From the NCBI GenBank assembly GCA_030622115.1, contig JAUXGN010000015.1, forward strand, positions 1 to 61,664: a DNA stretch of 61,664 nt, given 5' to 3'. The DNA comes from Candidatus Eiseniibacteriota bacterium (GTDB lineage: Bacteria > Joyebacterota > Joyebacteria > Joyebacterales > Joyebacteraceae). The notes beneath the pieces were generated by a model. The model was not told the DNA's origin, ran no database searches, and saw nothing but the letters and a program-made list of their open reading frames with translations. A program made the translations under genes and the position numbers. Shown here piece by piece: positions 54,500-61,542 of the stretch. Positions within the stretch are counted from its first letter, which is position 1. Every line of letters begins with the position of its first letter.

Positions 54500-55058
54500 C
54501 GGCCTCCCCCTGGTTCACAGTCTCGTCCGCGTCGGGCTCAGGACAACCGCCCGGAATGAGACCTTCGATGGCCCTCACCAGATCATCATGATTGCCCGGT
54601 CTGTACCCCGTGACTGCGTAGACGATGTTCCCATTGGTATCTACGAGAACCGTGCGCGGAATGGAGGTCACGTGGTACTTGCGTGCGACATTCATGCTCG
54701 GGTCCAGGACGACCTCGAACGTGTTCCCCTTCGCTCTTACGAACGCCCCGACCTTGGAGGTCGTGCGCGAACCGTCGATCGAAACGGCTACGACTGTAAG
54801 ACCGCAATCTTTGTAGTTGTCAAAGATCTCCTGAAGATCCGGGAAGGCCTTTATGCACGGCTTGCACGACATCGCCCAGAAATCGACGACCACCGGACCG
54901 TCCTTCAGTAGTTCCGAAAGCGTCACGTCTACGCCTGCGGGATTCCGAAGCGTGAAGTCGGCCGCCTTCTTCGCGGCCGCAAACGACGCGCTCGCCCCCA
55001 TCAACACGAGTACGACCGCACATATTGCCACGTGGGTCGTGAATCTCCTGCCAGTCAT
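54492..55058 (-). CDS. TlpA-family periplasmic thioredoxin (CKPC)
   Basis: Secreted thiol oxidoreductase of about 188 residues. A signal peptide (AVVLVLMGASASFAAA) is followed by the TlpA/ResA fold: 'AADFTLRNPAGVDVTLSELL', the active site WAMSCKPCIKAFPDL, 'LTVVAVSIDGSRTTSKVGAF' and the cis-Pro loop SIPRTVLVDTNGNIV. A C-terminal acidic tail carries one extra Cys (GGCPEPD). It is the first gene of the operon that continues into DUF6029, two Omp28-like proteins and the carboxypeptidase, so it may supply reductant or isomerase activity to those CxxC partners. GGGGG precedes the ATG. Confidence 0.92.
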   Translation of the reverse strand: MTGRRFTTHVAICAVVLVLMGASASFAAAKKAADFTLRNPAGVDVTLSELLKDGPVVVDFWAMSCKPCIKAFPDLQEIFDNYKDCGLTVVAVSIDGSRTTSKVGAFVRAKGNTFEVVLDPSMNVARKYHVTSIPRTVLVDTNGNIVYAVTGYRPGNHDDLVRAIEGLIPGGCPEPDADETVNQGEAGE

Positions 55059-55083
55059 GGATCCCCCATTCATCAACTTACTT

Positions 55084-55113
55084 ATTATATCACCGATGAG
55101 TACCAATCGTCAA
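55084..55113 (-). promoter_or_regulatory. Strong promoter of the TlpA-Omp28-carboxypeptidase operon
   Basis: TTGACG (55113..55108), 18-base spacer and a perfect TATAAT (55089..55084) preceded by TG at the extended -10 position. The start site is near 55077, about 20 bases before the TlpA ATG. Confidence 0.8.
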
Positions 55114-55258
55114 GAGTCCCGCCGGGAGCCGGCGAGACTCGGTGTCTCATATCTAATGCTGAGCTTCGACCAGAATATCGAACGGTCTATCGTGGACGCG
55201 CTTCTTCCCGTGCGCCGAACGTGCTTCTTGCCCCGGCTGGGTTCACCGGCGCCCGAGA

Positions 55259-55924
55259 CTACCCAACAAGCGCCGCTGTGGCTGTCTCTCTCTTCAATGA
55301 GCGGATCCCGAGCTGAGCAACGATCGTATCGAGAACGCCTCGTATCGCTGGCTCGTCTGAGATCAGATTCAGATCGTCTGTCTCGATGGTGATCACGCGC
55401 GTCTCCCGGGAGGCACGCTCGCTCCAGTCCTCGTAGGCCCGATTCAGAGCCTCCAGGTACGCAGGAGAGATGTCGCGCTCGCAATCCCGACCGCGACACC
55501 GGATCCGATCCATCAGTGTGTTGATATCCGCTCTCAGATAGACAACAAGATCCGGCTTCCTCAGGAAACTCGTCATCGAATCGAACAGCGCCGTATAGTT
55601 TTCGAAGTCGCGATCCGACATGTTGCCCTGGCGATGCAGGGTCGTCGCGAAGATCTCCTTGTCCTCGTAGATCGTTCGATCCTGGATACACGGCTCGTCG
55701 GACCCGACCATCCCCCGATGAATCTCGAACCGCTTCGAGAGGAAGAACACCTGAAGATGAAAGGACCACCTGTCCATGTCCTCGTAGAAGCTTGTGAGAT
55801 ACGGGTTGTCGATGACCGGTTCGTAGTAGGCGCGCCACCCCAGATGATTCGCAAGGAGCGTCGTCAGATGAGTCTTCCCGACACCGATGTTTCCCGCTAG
55901 GGCAACGAATTGGCCGGGCTTCAT
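55259..55924 (-). CDS. Deoxynucleoside kinase
   Basis: dNK-family kinase of 221 residues. The P-loop is ALAGNIGVGKTHLTTLL. 'YYEPVIDNPYLTSFYED' carries the substrate-contacting Glu-Pro, 'DRWSFHLQVFFLSKRF' is the family signature, and 'CIQDRTIYEDKEIFATTLH' contains the DR(T/S) motif. The LID arginines are in RIRCRGRDCERDIS. It phosphorylates deoxynucleosides, probably purines such as dG/dA, in salvage. The exact substrate is not deducible. It has its own good promoter (55989..56017), and the next gene 200 bases downstream has another promoter. Confidence 0.93.
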   Translation of the reverse strand: MKPGQFVALAGNIGVGKTHLTTLLANHLGWRAYYEPVIDNPYLTSFYEDMDRWSFHLQVFFLSKRFEIHRGMVGSDEPCIQDRTIYEDKEIFATTLHRQGNMSDRDFENYTALFDSMTSFLRKPDLVVYLRADINTLMDRIRCRGRDCERDISPAYLEALNRAYEDWSERASRETRVITIETDDLNLISDEPAIRGVLDTIVAQLGIRSLKRETATAALVG

Positions 55925-55988
55925 GGAGCAACTCCAGAGTATTGTAATGGGTTCGTCGACCGAAACACCGTCGACTCGAGGCGGCTGG

Positions 55989-56017
55989 AGTATACTTCCG
56001 CGCAGTCATGGTGTCAA
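55989..56017 (-). promoter_or_regulatory. Promoter of the deoxynucleoside kinase gene
   Basis: A perfect -35 TTGACA (56017..56012), 17-base spacer and TATACT (55994..55989) on the minus strand. The leader would be about 58 bases. Confidence 0.8.
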
Positions 56018-56072
56018 CTCATTTCAAAAGCCGCCGCCCCGTTGATGGAGACAACGGTTCTTCGTGTTCTGG

Positions 56073-56465
56073 TCACGGGAGAATGCTGACCTTCGTTCCA
56101 ATCCCCACCCGCGGCACGAGCTGCTTGAGATCCTCGTCGCGCATCCTGATGCACCCGCGACTCGCTCTGGTCCCGACAGTATCAGGGGCATCGGTGCCGT
56201 GGATACCTATGCCCTCCCAAGGCGGACAGTCGAGGCGCAGGAAGTAAGGACCGTAGGAACGGAGACCCTCGTGTTCCCAATCGCTCGACTCCTCGATGGA
56301 GACGATTCTGAATTCACCCTCGGGGGTCCTGTTGTCGCCCTCGGAGATCTTGTCTCCACCGTCCGGATTGAGACCTATGGCAATTCGGAAGGTCTCGGTA
56401 CCGTCCTCACAGACGAGTTCCAGACTGAAGATCGACTTCCTCACTATGATCCTGGTCGCCGCCAT
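56073..56465 (-). CDS. L,D-transpeptidase (YkuD) without a signal peptide
   Basis: YkuD-domain protein of about 130 residues. The active-site pattern is complete: GIHGTDAPDTVGTRASRGCI continuing RM, with the nucleophilic Cys and catalytic His. 'FRIAIGLNPDGGDKISEGDN' followed by RTPEGEFRI is the usual N-terminal half. YkuD enzymes cross-link meso-DAP to meso-DAP or attach Braun lipoprotein in the periplasm. No signal peptide or membrane helix precedes the domain, and the upstream frame does not supply one. Either export is by another route or the enzyme acts in the cytoplasm. It follows the 31-residue membrane peptide gene by 52 bases. Confidence 0.85.
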   Translation of the reverse strand: MAATRIIVRKSIFSLELVCEDGTETFRIAIGLNPDGGDKISEGDNRTPEGEFRIVSIEESSDWEHEGLRSYGPYFLRLDCPPWEGIGIHGTDAPDTVGTRASRGCIRMRDEDLKQLVPRVGIGTKVSILP

Positions 56466-56517
56466 CAGAAGACCCCTTAACCTCGGCCCGCTCCGCGGGC
56501 CCGCATCCGGGGCGCAG

Positions 56518-56613
56518 TCACGTTGACACGCCCAGCTTGGGGAGAACAACGAGCTGTATGATGAACCACGCACCCAGAATGATCAGTGGAAGCGCGATGT
56601 CGCCGAGTTTCAA
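56518..56613 (-). CDS. 31-residue membrane peptide
   Basis: A very short gene with a TTG start at 56613 and a strong AGGAGG six bases upstream. It encodes 31 residues: MKLGDIALPLIILGAWFIIQ, then LVVLPKLGVST. This is one hydrophobic helix followed by 'LPKLGV'. Similar short 'WVLPKLGVPT' proteins are found beside thioredoxin-like genes in other bacteria (recollection, not checked). It lies 40 bases after the TlpA lipoprotein gene and 52 before the L,D-transpeptidase gene, so it probably belongs to the same transcript. A regulatory or anchoring subunit is possible, but the function is unknown. Confidence 0.6.
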   Translation of the reverse strand: MKLGDIALPLIILGAWFIIQLVVLPKLGVST

Positions 56614-56653
56614 GCGTAGCCTCCTGCGCTCTACTGCCTCGCTGCTTCCCGAG

Positions 56654-57265
56654 CTAGGCGCCGGTAACGTCTGTCGCCAGTGCGTCTACGATGTCGGATG
56701 TAAGTTCTGCAGCCATCTCCATTGCGAAACCCACATGCTTCGCCACGATGCGCCCGTCCCTGCCAATGATGAACGTGGTTGGGATCCCCGTCACCTTGTA
56801 GGCCTCACTCACCGCGCGGCCACCGACGAGAATCGGATACGTGATGCCGTTTTCCTCGGCGAACGGCGCCAGTTCTGGGGCGCCTCCCCTGTCAAGACCG
56901 ACACCGAATATGACAAGCCCCTGGTCCTTGTGTTCATCATAGAGATCGATCAGCACCGGGATCTCCTCGCGGCACGGCCGACACCAGGTAGCCCAGAAAT
57001 CGACTACGACGACGCTGCCTCTGAAGTCTTCCACCGTCACCTCGTTCCCGTTGAGATCAGGAAGTGTGAATGTGGGAGGATACTGCCCAATCCTGATCCC
57101 CGTATCGTCGCCGGCTTCGGTAGAGACGTCAGCCTCGGTGGAGATGGCGTCAGCACTGCCGCCGATCTGCGTCGAGTCTTCGCCTTGACCACCACAGCCA
57201 CCAAGCATCAGCAGACTGACAAGCGCGGAGACGATCACAATAGACAGAAGAGTTCGCGTTCTCAT
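56654..57265 (-). CDS. TlpA-family thioredoxin lipoprotein
   Basis: About 203 residues. A signal with lipobox (LVSLLMLGGCGG) is followed by an acidic linker and the TlpA/ResA domain: 'YPPTFTLPDLNGNEVTVEDF', active site WATWCRPCREEIPVL, 'GLVIFGVGLDRGGAPELAPF' and the cis-Pro loop GIPTTFIIGRDGRIV. It is a membrane-tethered thiol reductase, perhaps for cytochrome c or cell-surface proteins. It differs from the other TlpA in its CRPC site and lipid anchor. GGAGGA precedes the ATG at 57265. The thioredoxin gene lies 125 bases upstream. Confidence 0.93.
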   Translation of the reverse strand: MRTRTLLSIVIVSALVSLLMLGGCGGQGEDSTQIGGSADAISTEADVSTEAGDDTGIRIGQYPPTFTLPDLNGNEVTVEDFRGSVVVVDFWATWCRPCREEIPVLIDLYDEHKDQGLVIFGVGLDRGGAPELAPFAEENGITYPILVGGRAVSEAYKVTGIPTTFIIGRDGRIVAKHVGFAMEMAAELTSDIVDALATDVTGA

Positions 57266-57390
57266 TTGCGTTTCCTCCACCGGATCTGCAGGCATCTCAG
57301 CCTCACACGCTCCGGTCTGTGTTCACGTGTCTGCCGAATCGGGGTTCGTTTGCGGCTCCCCACACACACTATTCCGCTACTGGACAGGCC

Positions 57391-57720
57391 CTAGAGCAGC
57401 CCGTCGATCTTCTCCTGGATGCTCTCCTTCACCGCCGCACCGACGATCATGTCCACCGGCTCGCCGTTCTTGAAGAAGAGAAGGGACGGGATCCCACGAA
57501 TACCATACTGCTGCGCGAGCGGCTGATTCTCGTCGACGTTGACCTTCGCCACCTTCATCTTACCGGCGTTGTCGTTCGCGATCTCCTCGACGACCGGCCC
57601 CACAACCCTGCACGGCGCACACCACGGCGCCCAGAAGTCAACGAGTGCAAGTCCCTCGTACTTGATGATCTCCGAATCGAAGTTCTCTTCCGTTGCTGTG
57701 AGTAGATTCTCTGTTGACAC
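57391..57720 (-). CDS. trxA: Thioredoxin
   Basis: Cytoplasmic thioredoxin of 109 residues. The active site is DFWAPWCAPCRVV, with Ala in place of the usual Gly between the two residues after Cys1 (WCAPC rather than WCGPC). The cis-Pro loop is GIRGIPSLLFFKNGE, and the C-terminal helix is VKESIQEKIDGLL. The start is taken as GTG at 57720 (VSTENLL) because AGGGG lies seven bases upstream. A longer frame from 57765 has a poor N-terminus. It is followed downstream by the TlpA lipoprotein and preceded by an ArsR regulator gene. Confidence 0.94.
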   Translation of the reverse strand: MSTENLLTATEENFDSEIIKYEGLALVDFWAPWCAPCRVVGPVVEEIANDNAGKMKVAKVNVDENQPLAQQYGIRGIPSLLFFKNGEPVDMIVGAAVKESIQEKIDGLL

Positions 57721-57854
57721 CTCTCTGCCCCTTTCCTGTGGCGATGCCGATCCAATCCGGCACACTGAACTCTGTTTTCGACTTTCAATCGGATGCGGTC
57801 AACGACACTAGGATTCCACATTCCGAACCCCAGAAGCGTAGAGACCGCTCTCTT

Positions 57855-58199
57855 CTACTTCATATCCCGGCGCTTAAGCGCCAACTGGACTATCTCCGCT
57901 GCCTTGCCTTCCAACAAACGGTAGCAGACCAGATGCCCTCGACGCTCTGATTCAATGAGCCCTCCGTACTTGAGCCTCCGCAGATGCTGCGAAACCGAGG
58001 GCTGCGAAACCCCCAGGAGTTCCTCAAGTCGCTTCACACAGAGTTCGCCCGAGCTAAGGAGTTCAATGATCCTCAGCCGCACCGGGTGGGCGAGTGCTTT
58101 CAGAAGCTCGGAAGCGGTGTCGAAATCGACATCAGCCGGGACTCCTCCGGGAATGCCGCGGACGCCACCCTGTCCTGCGCTGTCCTTTGCCCCACGCAT
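57855..58199 (-). CDS. ArsR-family transcriptional regulator
   Basis: Winged-helix repressor of 114 residues. The core 'LLKALAHPVRLRIIELLSSG' is followed by 'ELCVKRLEELLGVSQPSVSQ' and 'HLRRLKYGGLIESERRGHLV'. The only Cys in the DNA-binding region is in ELCVK, so a redox or metal cue is possible but a complete ArsR metal site is not obvious. It lies upstream of trxA, the TlpA lipoprotein and the membrane peptide, all on the same strand, and a symmetric site overlaps its own promoter (58227..58248). Autoregulation and control of the thiol genes are inferences. Confidence 0.9.
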   Translation of the reverse strand: MRGAKDSAGQGGVRGIPGGVPADVDFDTASELLKALAHPVRLRIIELLSSGELCVKRLEELLGVSQPSVSQHLRRLKYGGLIESERRGHLVCYRLLEGKAAEIVQLALKRRDMK

Positions 58200-58226
58200 G
58201 CCACGCTCCAGCGATTCCTGTTCGTG

Positions 58227-58248
58227 AATATGCGAATGTGCTTATATT
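58227..58248. promoter_or_regulatory. Candidate ArsR operator
   Basis: AATAT-GCGAATGTGCTT-ATATT is an imperfect inverted repeat of 22 bases, with AATAT and ATATT as outer arms. It lies directly after the -10 region of the arsR promoter and 28 bases before the start codon. The A/T arms suit ArsR-type sites. Confidence 0.4.
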
Positions 58249-58276
58249 ACATAGTCCGCATCATCACCCGCGTCAA
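58246..58276 (-). promoter_or_regulatory. Promoter of the arsR-like gene
   Basis: TTGACG (58276..58271) is followed after 19 bases by TGTAAT (58251..58246), or after 17 bases by TATGTA. It overlaps the candidate operator, as expected for a self-repressed gene. Confidence 0.45.
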
Positions 58277-58393
58277 GTGGGACTCGAAAACGATCTGCGC
58301 ATCCGCCCCCAGACAAGAAAGCGCCCTCGCATATCGCGAGAGCACCTGCAAGGAGTGCCGCTGTTCTCTGGGAACTGTTGCCCTATGGTGCTG

Positions 58394-59065
58394 CTACTCT
58401 ATAGAGAAGCGGAGTCGCTCGAGAAGAAGACCGTCCCGGTCGACGATGTCAACGTGCCACTCCCCCCGCCACTCATCGAGGACCTTCTTCTTGCTCCACG
58501 TGCGCCAGCGACTGCTCTTGACCTCCAGCGGAACCCGGCCCATGTTGCGATCGCCCCAGTACCAGACGTGAAAGACCGAATCCGGTTCGGCTGCTCCACC
58601 GATCTCACTGAAGCAGCAGATTCGTCCTACACCGTCCCCCTCGGGAAGAAAGCTCCTCCCAGCCTCAGTCGGTTCACTCTGCTCTATGCCCTTGCAGATG
58701 TAGGCACGGATCACTCTGAGTCCCGACAATGATACTCGATCAGGCTCCTCGCTGGGGGCATCCGACCGACTTGCCGTTTCTTCCTCTGCGGGAGTCATCT
58801 CGAGTGACAGGGGCTCCTCGCCACCCGGCGCATGGACCGTGCTATCAGAATCATCAGGCTCGCCGGTCGTCTGCTCGGACACCGCGACCACCGCGTCTCC
58901 TGGGACTTCGGTTGCCATTTCGCCGACCACACTCACATCAGGACTGCCGGAATCGGGTGATTCAGACGCATCGGCACTGGAGACGTCCTCACTGCGCTCT
59001 TCCGAACACCCTGCTGCGAGGATGGTCGCAGCTGCGAGGCAGATTACGAGAATCGCTCTGGTCAT
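58394..59065 (-). CDS. DUF2914-domain lipoprotein
   Basis: About 223 residues. A lipoprotein signal (AILVICLAAATILAAGC) is followed by a long acidic, low-complexity linker rich in Ser/Glu/Asp (about 20 to 115). A C-terminal DUF2914 domain follows ('VFHVWYWGDRNMGRVPLEV', 'SRWRTWSKKKVLDEWRGEWH', VDIVDRDGLLLE). The domain is small, beta-rich and of unknown function, often found in envelope proteins. The linker would hold it away from the membrane. The start at 59065 (MTRAIL) is used, with GGGGGG in the preceding 14 bases. It stands alone between the arsR-like gene and a cysE fragment. Confidence 0.82.
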   Translation of the reverse strand: MTRAILVICLAAATILAAGCSEERSEDVSSADASESPDSGSPDVSVVGEMATEVPGDAVVAVSEQTTGEPDDSDSTVHAPGGEEPLSLEMTPAEEETASRSDAPSEEPDRVSLSGLRVIRAYICKGIEQSEPTEAGRSFLPEGDGVGRICCFSEIGGAAEPDSVFHVWYWGDRNMGRVPLEVKSSRWRTWSKKKVLDEWRGEWHVDIVDRDGLLLERLRFSIE

Positions 59066-59172
59066 GGATCCCACCCCCCAGTCGCCGATCGTACGAGGAC
59101 GTCATCGTGACACATGTTCAGGAGAGCTGACTCAGACTAGCCCTCCCCTGCTCAGACTGTCAAGAGGTCTTC

Positions 59173-59676
59173 TCAGGTCCCTCGGCTCTCAAGTTCTTGA
59201 AGCCTCGTCTCAATGAGAATAAGCCGGTTGTCGACAGGATCCGGGATCGCATCGTGCGCCAGAGGGGCGTCGAGGACCTTCTTGTCCTTTCCTCTCACGA
59301 TTCTGGCCGGAACGCCGACGACTGTGCAATCGTCCGGCACTGGCTTGACCACGACGGAACCGGCGCCGATGCGGACGTCACTGCCGATCACGATATTCCC
59401 CAGCACACGCGCCCCACATCCGATCACTACGTCGCTTCCGATAGTGGGATGCCGCTTGCCGGTCTCCTTACCTGTGCCGCCAAGCGTCACGCCCTGGTAG
59501 ATCGTCACGTTGTCGCCAATGACAGCCGTTTCTCCGATGACGACTCCCATGCCGTGGTCGCGCTTGGCCCAAACCCTCGCATAGAGGAGGGGCCGCCGGA
59601 ACGCACGTCCCCGTTGGTGTGGACGCGCGCCGTTGGCGCGTAGGCACGCCGGCCGGCTGTGCCGATCCTGGCTCAA
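59173..59676 (-). pseudogene. Truncated serine O-acetyltransferase (CysE-like), N-terminal domain missing
   Basis: The hexapeptide-repeat half of a serine acetyltransferase is clear: [17 protein letters not shown], '[20 protein letters not shown]', '[20 protein letters not shown]' and '[19 protein letters not shown]'. The two His of the active region (DHG and KRHP) are present. Everything before DHGMG is Arg-rich and unlike CysE, and no other frame in the 170 bases up to gltX supplies the alpha-helical N-terminal domain or the catalytic Asp of 'DIHP'. The only in-frame start is a TTG at 59676 with no ribosome site. It is probably a decayed 5'-deleted gene, or a short acyltransferase starting internally. 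Confidence 0.65.
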
Positions 59677-59748
59677 ACGTGAGCTATGAGGGCAAGGACC
59701 GTGCCAGCCTCGCTTCCAGAGGCGGCTCTTCCCCCCTGCACCTCAATC

Positions 59749-59778
59749 TTGACACTGCGGTACACGCGCTGCTATAGT
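59749..59778 (+). promoter_or_regulatory. Promoter of gltX and the tRNA genes
   Basis: A perfect TTGACA (59749..59754), 18-base spacer and TATAGT (59773..59778) preceded by TG (extended -10). The leader of about 63 bases holds a small GGCCTC/GAGGCC hairpin. Confidence 0.8.
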
Positions 59779-59847
59779 TTCTCATAAGCACCGGGCCTCC
59801 TCTTCCTGCGAGGCCTGTTTCTTCATCCAGCGACGGGGTGGTTCCAT

Positions 59848-61320
59848 ATGAGCCGGACAAGAGTCAGATTCGCTCCAAGCCCGACGGGGTACCTGCACGT
59901 AGGAGGCGCCCGGACAGCTTTGTTCAACTGGCTCTTGGCAAAGCACAGCGGCGGCCGCTTCGTCCTCAGGATCGAGGACACTGACAGCAAGCGGTCCACG
60001 GCGGAGTTCCTCGATGCTATCCTCGAAGATCATAGATGGCTTGGACTCGCTTGGGATGAAGGCCCCGAGATCGGCGGGACTGCCGGCCCCTACTTCCAGT
60101 CGGAGAGAGCGGACACCTACGCTCCGCTCGTCGAGAAGCTCCTCAACGAGAGTTCTGCGTACAAGTGCTTCTGTTCACCCGATGAACTCGAAGACCGCAA
60201 GAGCGGATCCTCGCAGGAAGGACGCGACTGGAAGTACGACAGGAAGTGCGCCACACTATCCCGTGAGCAGTCGGCGGAGTATGAAGCGGAGAATCGCCCT
60301 TTCGTCGTGCGATTCAGGATTCCGGACGGCACGACCAGATTCGATGACATGGTGCTGGGATCCGTCGAGGTGGACAACCGGGAGTTGGATGATCTCGTTA
60401 TCGCGCGTTCAGATGGGACGCCCACCTACAACTTCGTCGTGGTGGTAGACGACAGCATGATGGGAATCACCCACGTCGTGCGCGGGAGCGACCACCTGTC
60501 CAACACACCCAAGCAGATACTGATCGCCGAGGCTCTAGGAACAGAGCCGCCGACATTCGGCCACCTACCACTTGTGCTCGGTTCGGACAAGCAAGTCCTC
60601 TCAAAAAGACGTGGCGCCGTTGCTGTCGGCGAATACCGGCGGAGAGGCTATCTCCCGGAGGCGCTCGTCAACTACATGGCGCTTCTGGGATGGTCCAGCG
60701 GCAGCGAACAGGAGTTCTTCAGCCTGGACGAGTTGATCGCCGCGTTCGATATCACGAAGGTGAGCAGAAAGGCGGCTGCCTTCGACCCCGAGAAACTGGC
60801 CTGGATGAACGCTCAGTGGATCAAGCGGCTCTCGGTCTCCGAAAGAACGGCGCGAGTGGTGCCATTCCTGGTAGCCGCCAGCCTGGTCAGCGATTCACCG
60901 GATGAAGAGGAGCTGGCTGAGCTGGAGCGTATTGTGGATCTCATAGATGATCGACTGAAGACACTGGCCGACATTGTCGAACACGCGAGTTTTCTTCTTG
61001 CGGACGATATCGTCTTTGACAATATTGCCGTCGACAAGGTGTTGACCAAGCCCGGCAGCGTCGATATACTTAATGATCTGTGCGAGGTTCTGTCGGACGC
61101 CCCGGATTTCGAGCCGGAGACCATAGAAGAACTCACTCGAAACCTCGCGGAGAAGAGGGGCGTGGGCGTCGGAAAGGTAATTCAACCGGCGCGCGTTGCA
61201 GTAACCGGCAGAAAGGTGAGCCCGGGGTTCTTCGAAACGCTCTCCGTCCTCGGTCGTGAGAAGGTGCTTGCAAGGCTCAAGACGGCAAGCGAACTGGCGG
61301 CGACACTGACAACCGAGTAG
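59848..61320 (+). CDS. gltX: Glutamyl-tRNA synthetase
   Basis: Class I synthetase, 490 residues. The HIGH-type signature is FAPSPTGYLHVGGARTALFN and the KMSKS-type loop is VLSKRRGAVAVGEYR near residue 250. 'FVLRIEDTDSKRSTAEFLDA' and 'VRGSDHLSNTPKQILIAEAL' are further core landmarks, and an anticodon-binding domain follows. Many bacteria use this enzyme to charge both tRNA-Glu and tRNA-Gln, the latter being amidated by GatCAB. The two tRNA genes directly downstream, tRNA-Gln and tRNA-Glu, fit this. Discriminating versus nondiscriminating behaviour cannot be settled from sequence here. The start is preceded by GGGGTGG. Confidence 0.96.
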   Translation: MSRTRVRFAPSPTGYLHVGGARTALFNWLLAKHSGGRFVLRIEDTDSKRSTAEFLDAILEDHRWLGLAWDEGPEIGGTAGPYFQSERADTYAPLVEKLLNESSAYKCFCSPDELEDRKSGSSQEGRDWKYDRKCATLSREQSAEYEAENRPFVVRFRIPDGTTRFDDMVLGSVEVDNRELDDLVIARSDGTPTYNFVVVVDDSMMGITHVVRGSDHLSNTPKQILIAEALGTEPPTFGHLPLVLGSDKQVLSKRRGAVAVGEYRRRGYLPEALVNYMALLGWSSGSEQEFFSLDELIAAFDITKVSRKAAAFDPEKLAWMNAQWIKRLSVSERTARVVPFLVAASLVSDSPDEEELAELERIVDLIDDRLKTLADIVEHASFLLADDIVFDNIAVDKVLTKPGSVDILNDLCEVLSDAPDFEPETIEELTRNLAEKRGVGVGKVIQPARVAVTGRKVSPGFFETLSVLGREKVLARLKTASELAATLTTE

Positions 61321-61324
61321 TTTC

Positions 61325-61398
61325 TGGGGAGTCGTCTAGTGGCAGGACAGCGGACTCTGGATCCGCCGGCGGAGGTTCGACCCCTCCCTCCCCAACCA
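61325..61398 (+). tRNA. tRNA-Gln (anticodon CTG)
   Basis: Cloverleaf of 74 bases including encoded CCA. The 7-bp acceptor TGGGGAG/CTCCCCA, D-arm GTCTAGTGGCAGGAC, anticodon stem GCGGA/TCCGC with loop CTCTGGA (anticodon CTG at 61357..61359), and T-arm GGAGG-TTCGACC-CCTCC all pair. It begins four bases after the gltX stop. Confidence 0.95.
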
Positions 61399-61405
61399 TG
61401 ATCAT

Positions 61406-61480
61406 GGCGCCATCGTCTAGTGGTTAGGACGCCGGCCTCTCAAGCCGGTAACACGGGTTCGATCCCCGTTGGCGCTACCA
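61406..61480 (+). tRNA. tRNA-Glu (anticodon CTC)
   Basis: Cloverleaf of 75 bases with encoded CCA. Acceptor GGCGCCA/TGGCGCT pairs with a G-U at the end, anticodon stem CCGGC/GCCGG holds loop CTCTCAA (anticodon CTC at 61439..61441), and the T-loop is TTCGATC. It lies seven bases after tRNA-Gln. Confidence 0.95.
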
Positions 61481-61484
61481 CCAA

Positions 61485-61521
61485 AGAGAGAGCGGAGCGC
61501 ATGTAGCGCTCCGCTCTCTCT
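61485..61521. terminator. Long perfect hairpin between tRNA-Glu and the lysine-rich gene
   Basis: A 16-bp perfect stem (AGAGAGAGCGGAGCGC and its complement) closes a 5-base loop ATGTA. It is five bases beyond tRNA-Glu and 21 beyond the converging gene's stop, so it can serve both as a terminator. No U-run follows. Confidence 0.6.
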
Positions 61522-61542
61522 ATCTCTATCGGAAGGCTCCTG

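Noticed and set aside
55110-56009. A 299-codon minus-strand frame around the deoxynucleoside kinase
   Set aside because: It overlaps the kinase in another frame and encodes Arg/Ser/Gly-rich sequence without motifs.
59785-59847. A T-box riboswitch in the gltX leader
   Set aside because: The 63-base leader has only a short hairpin, with no room for the specifier and antiterminator domains.
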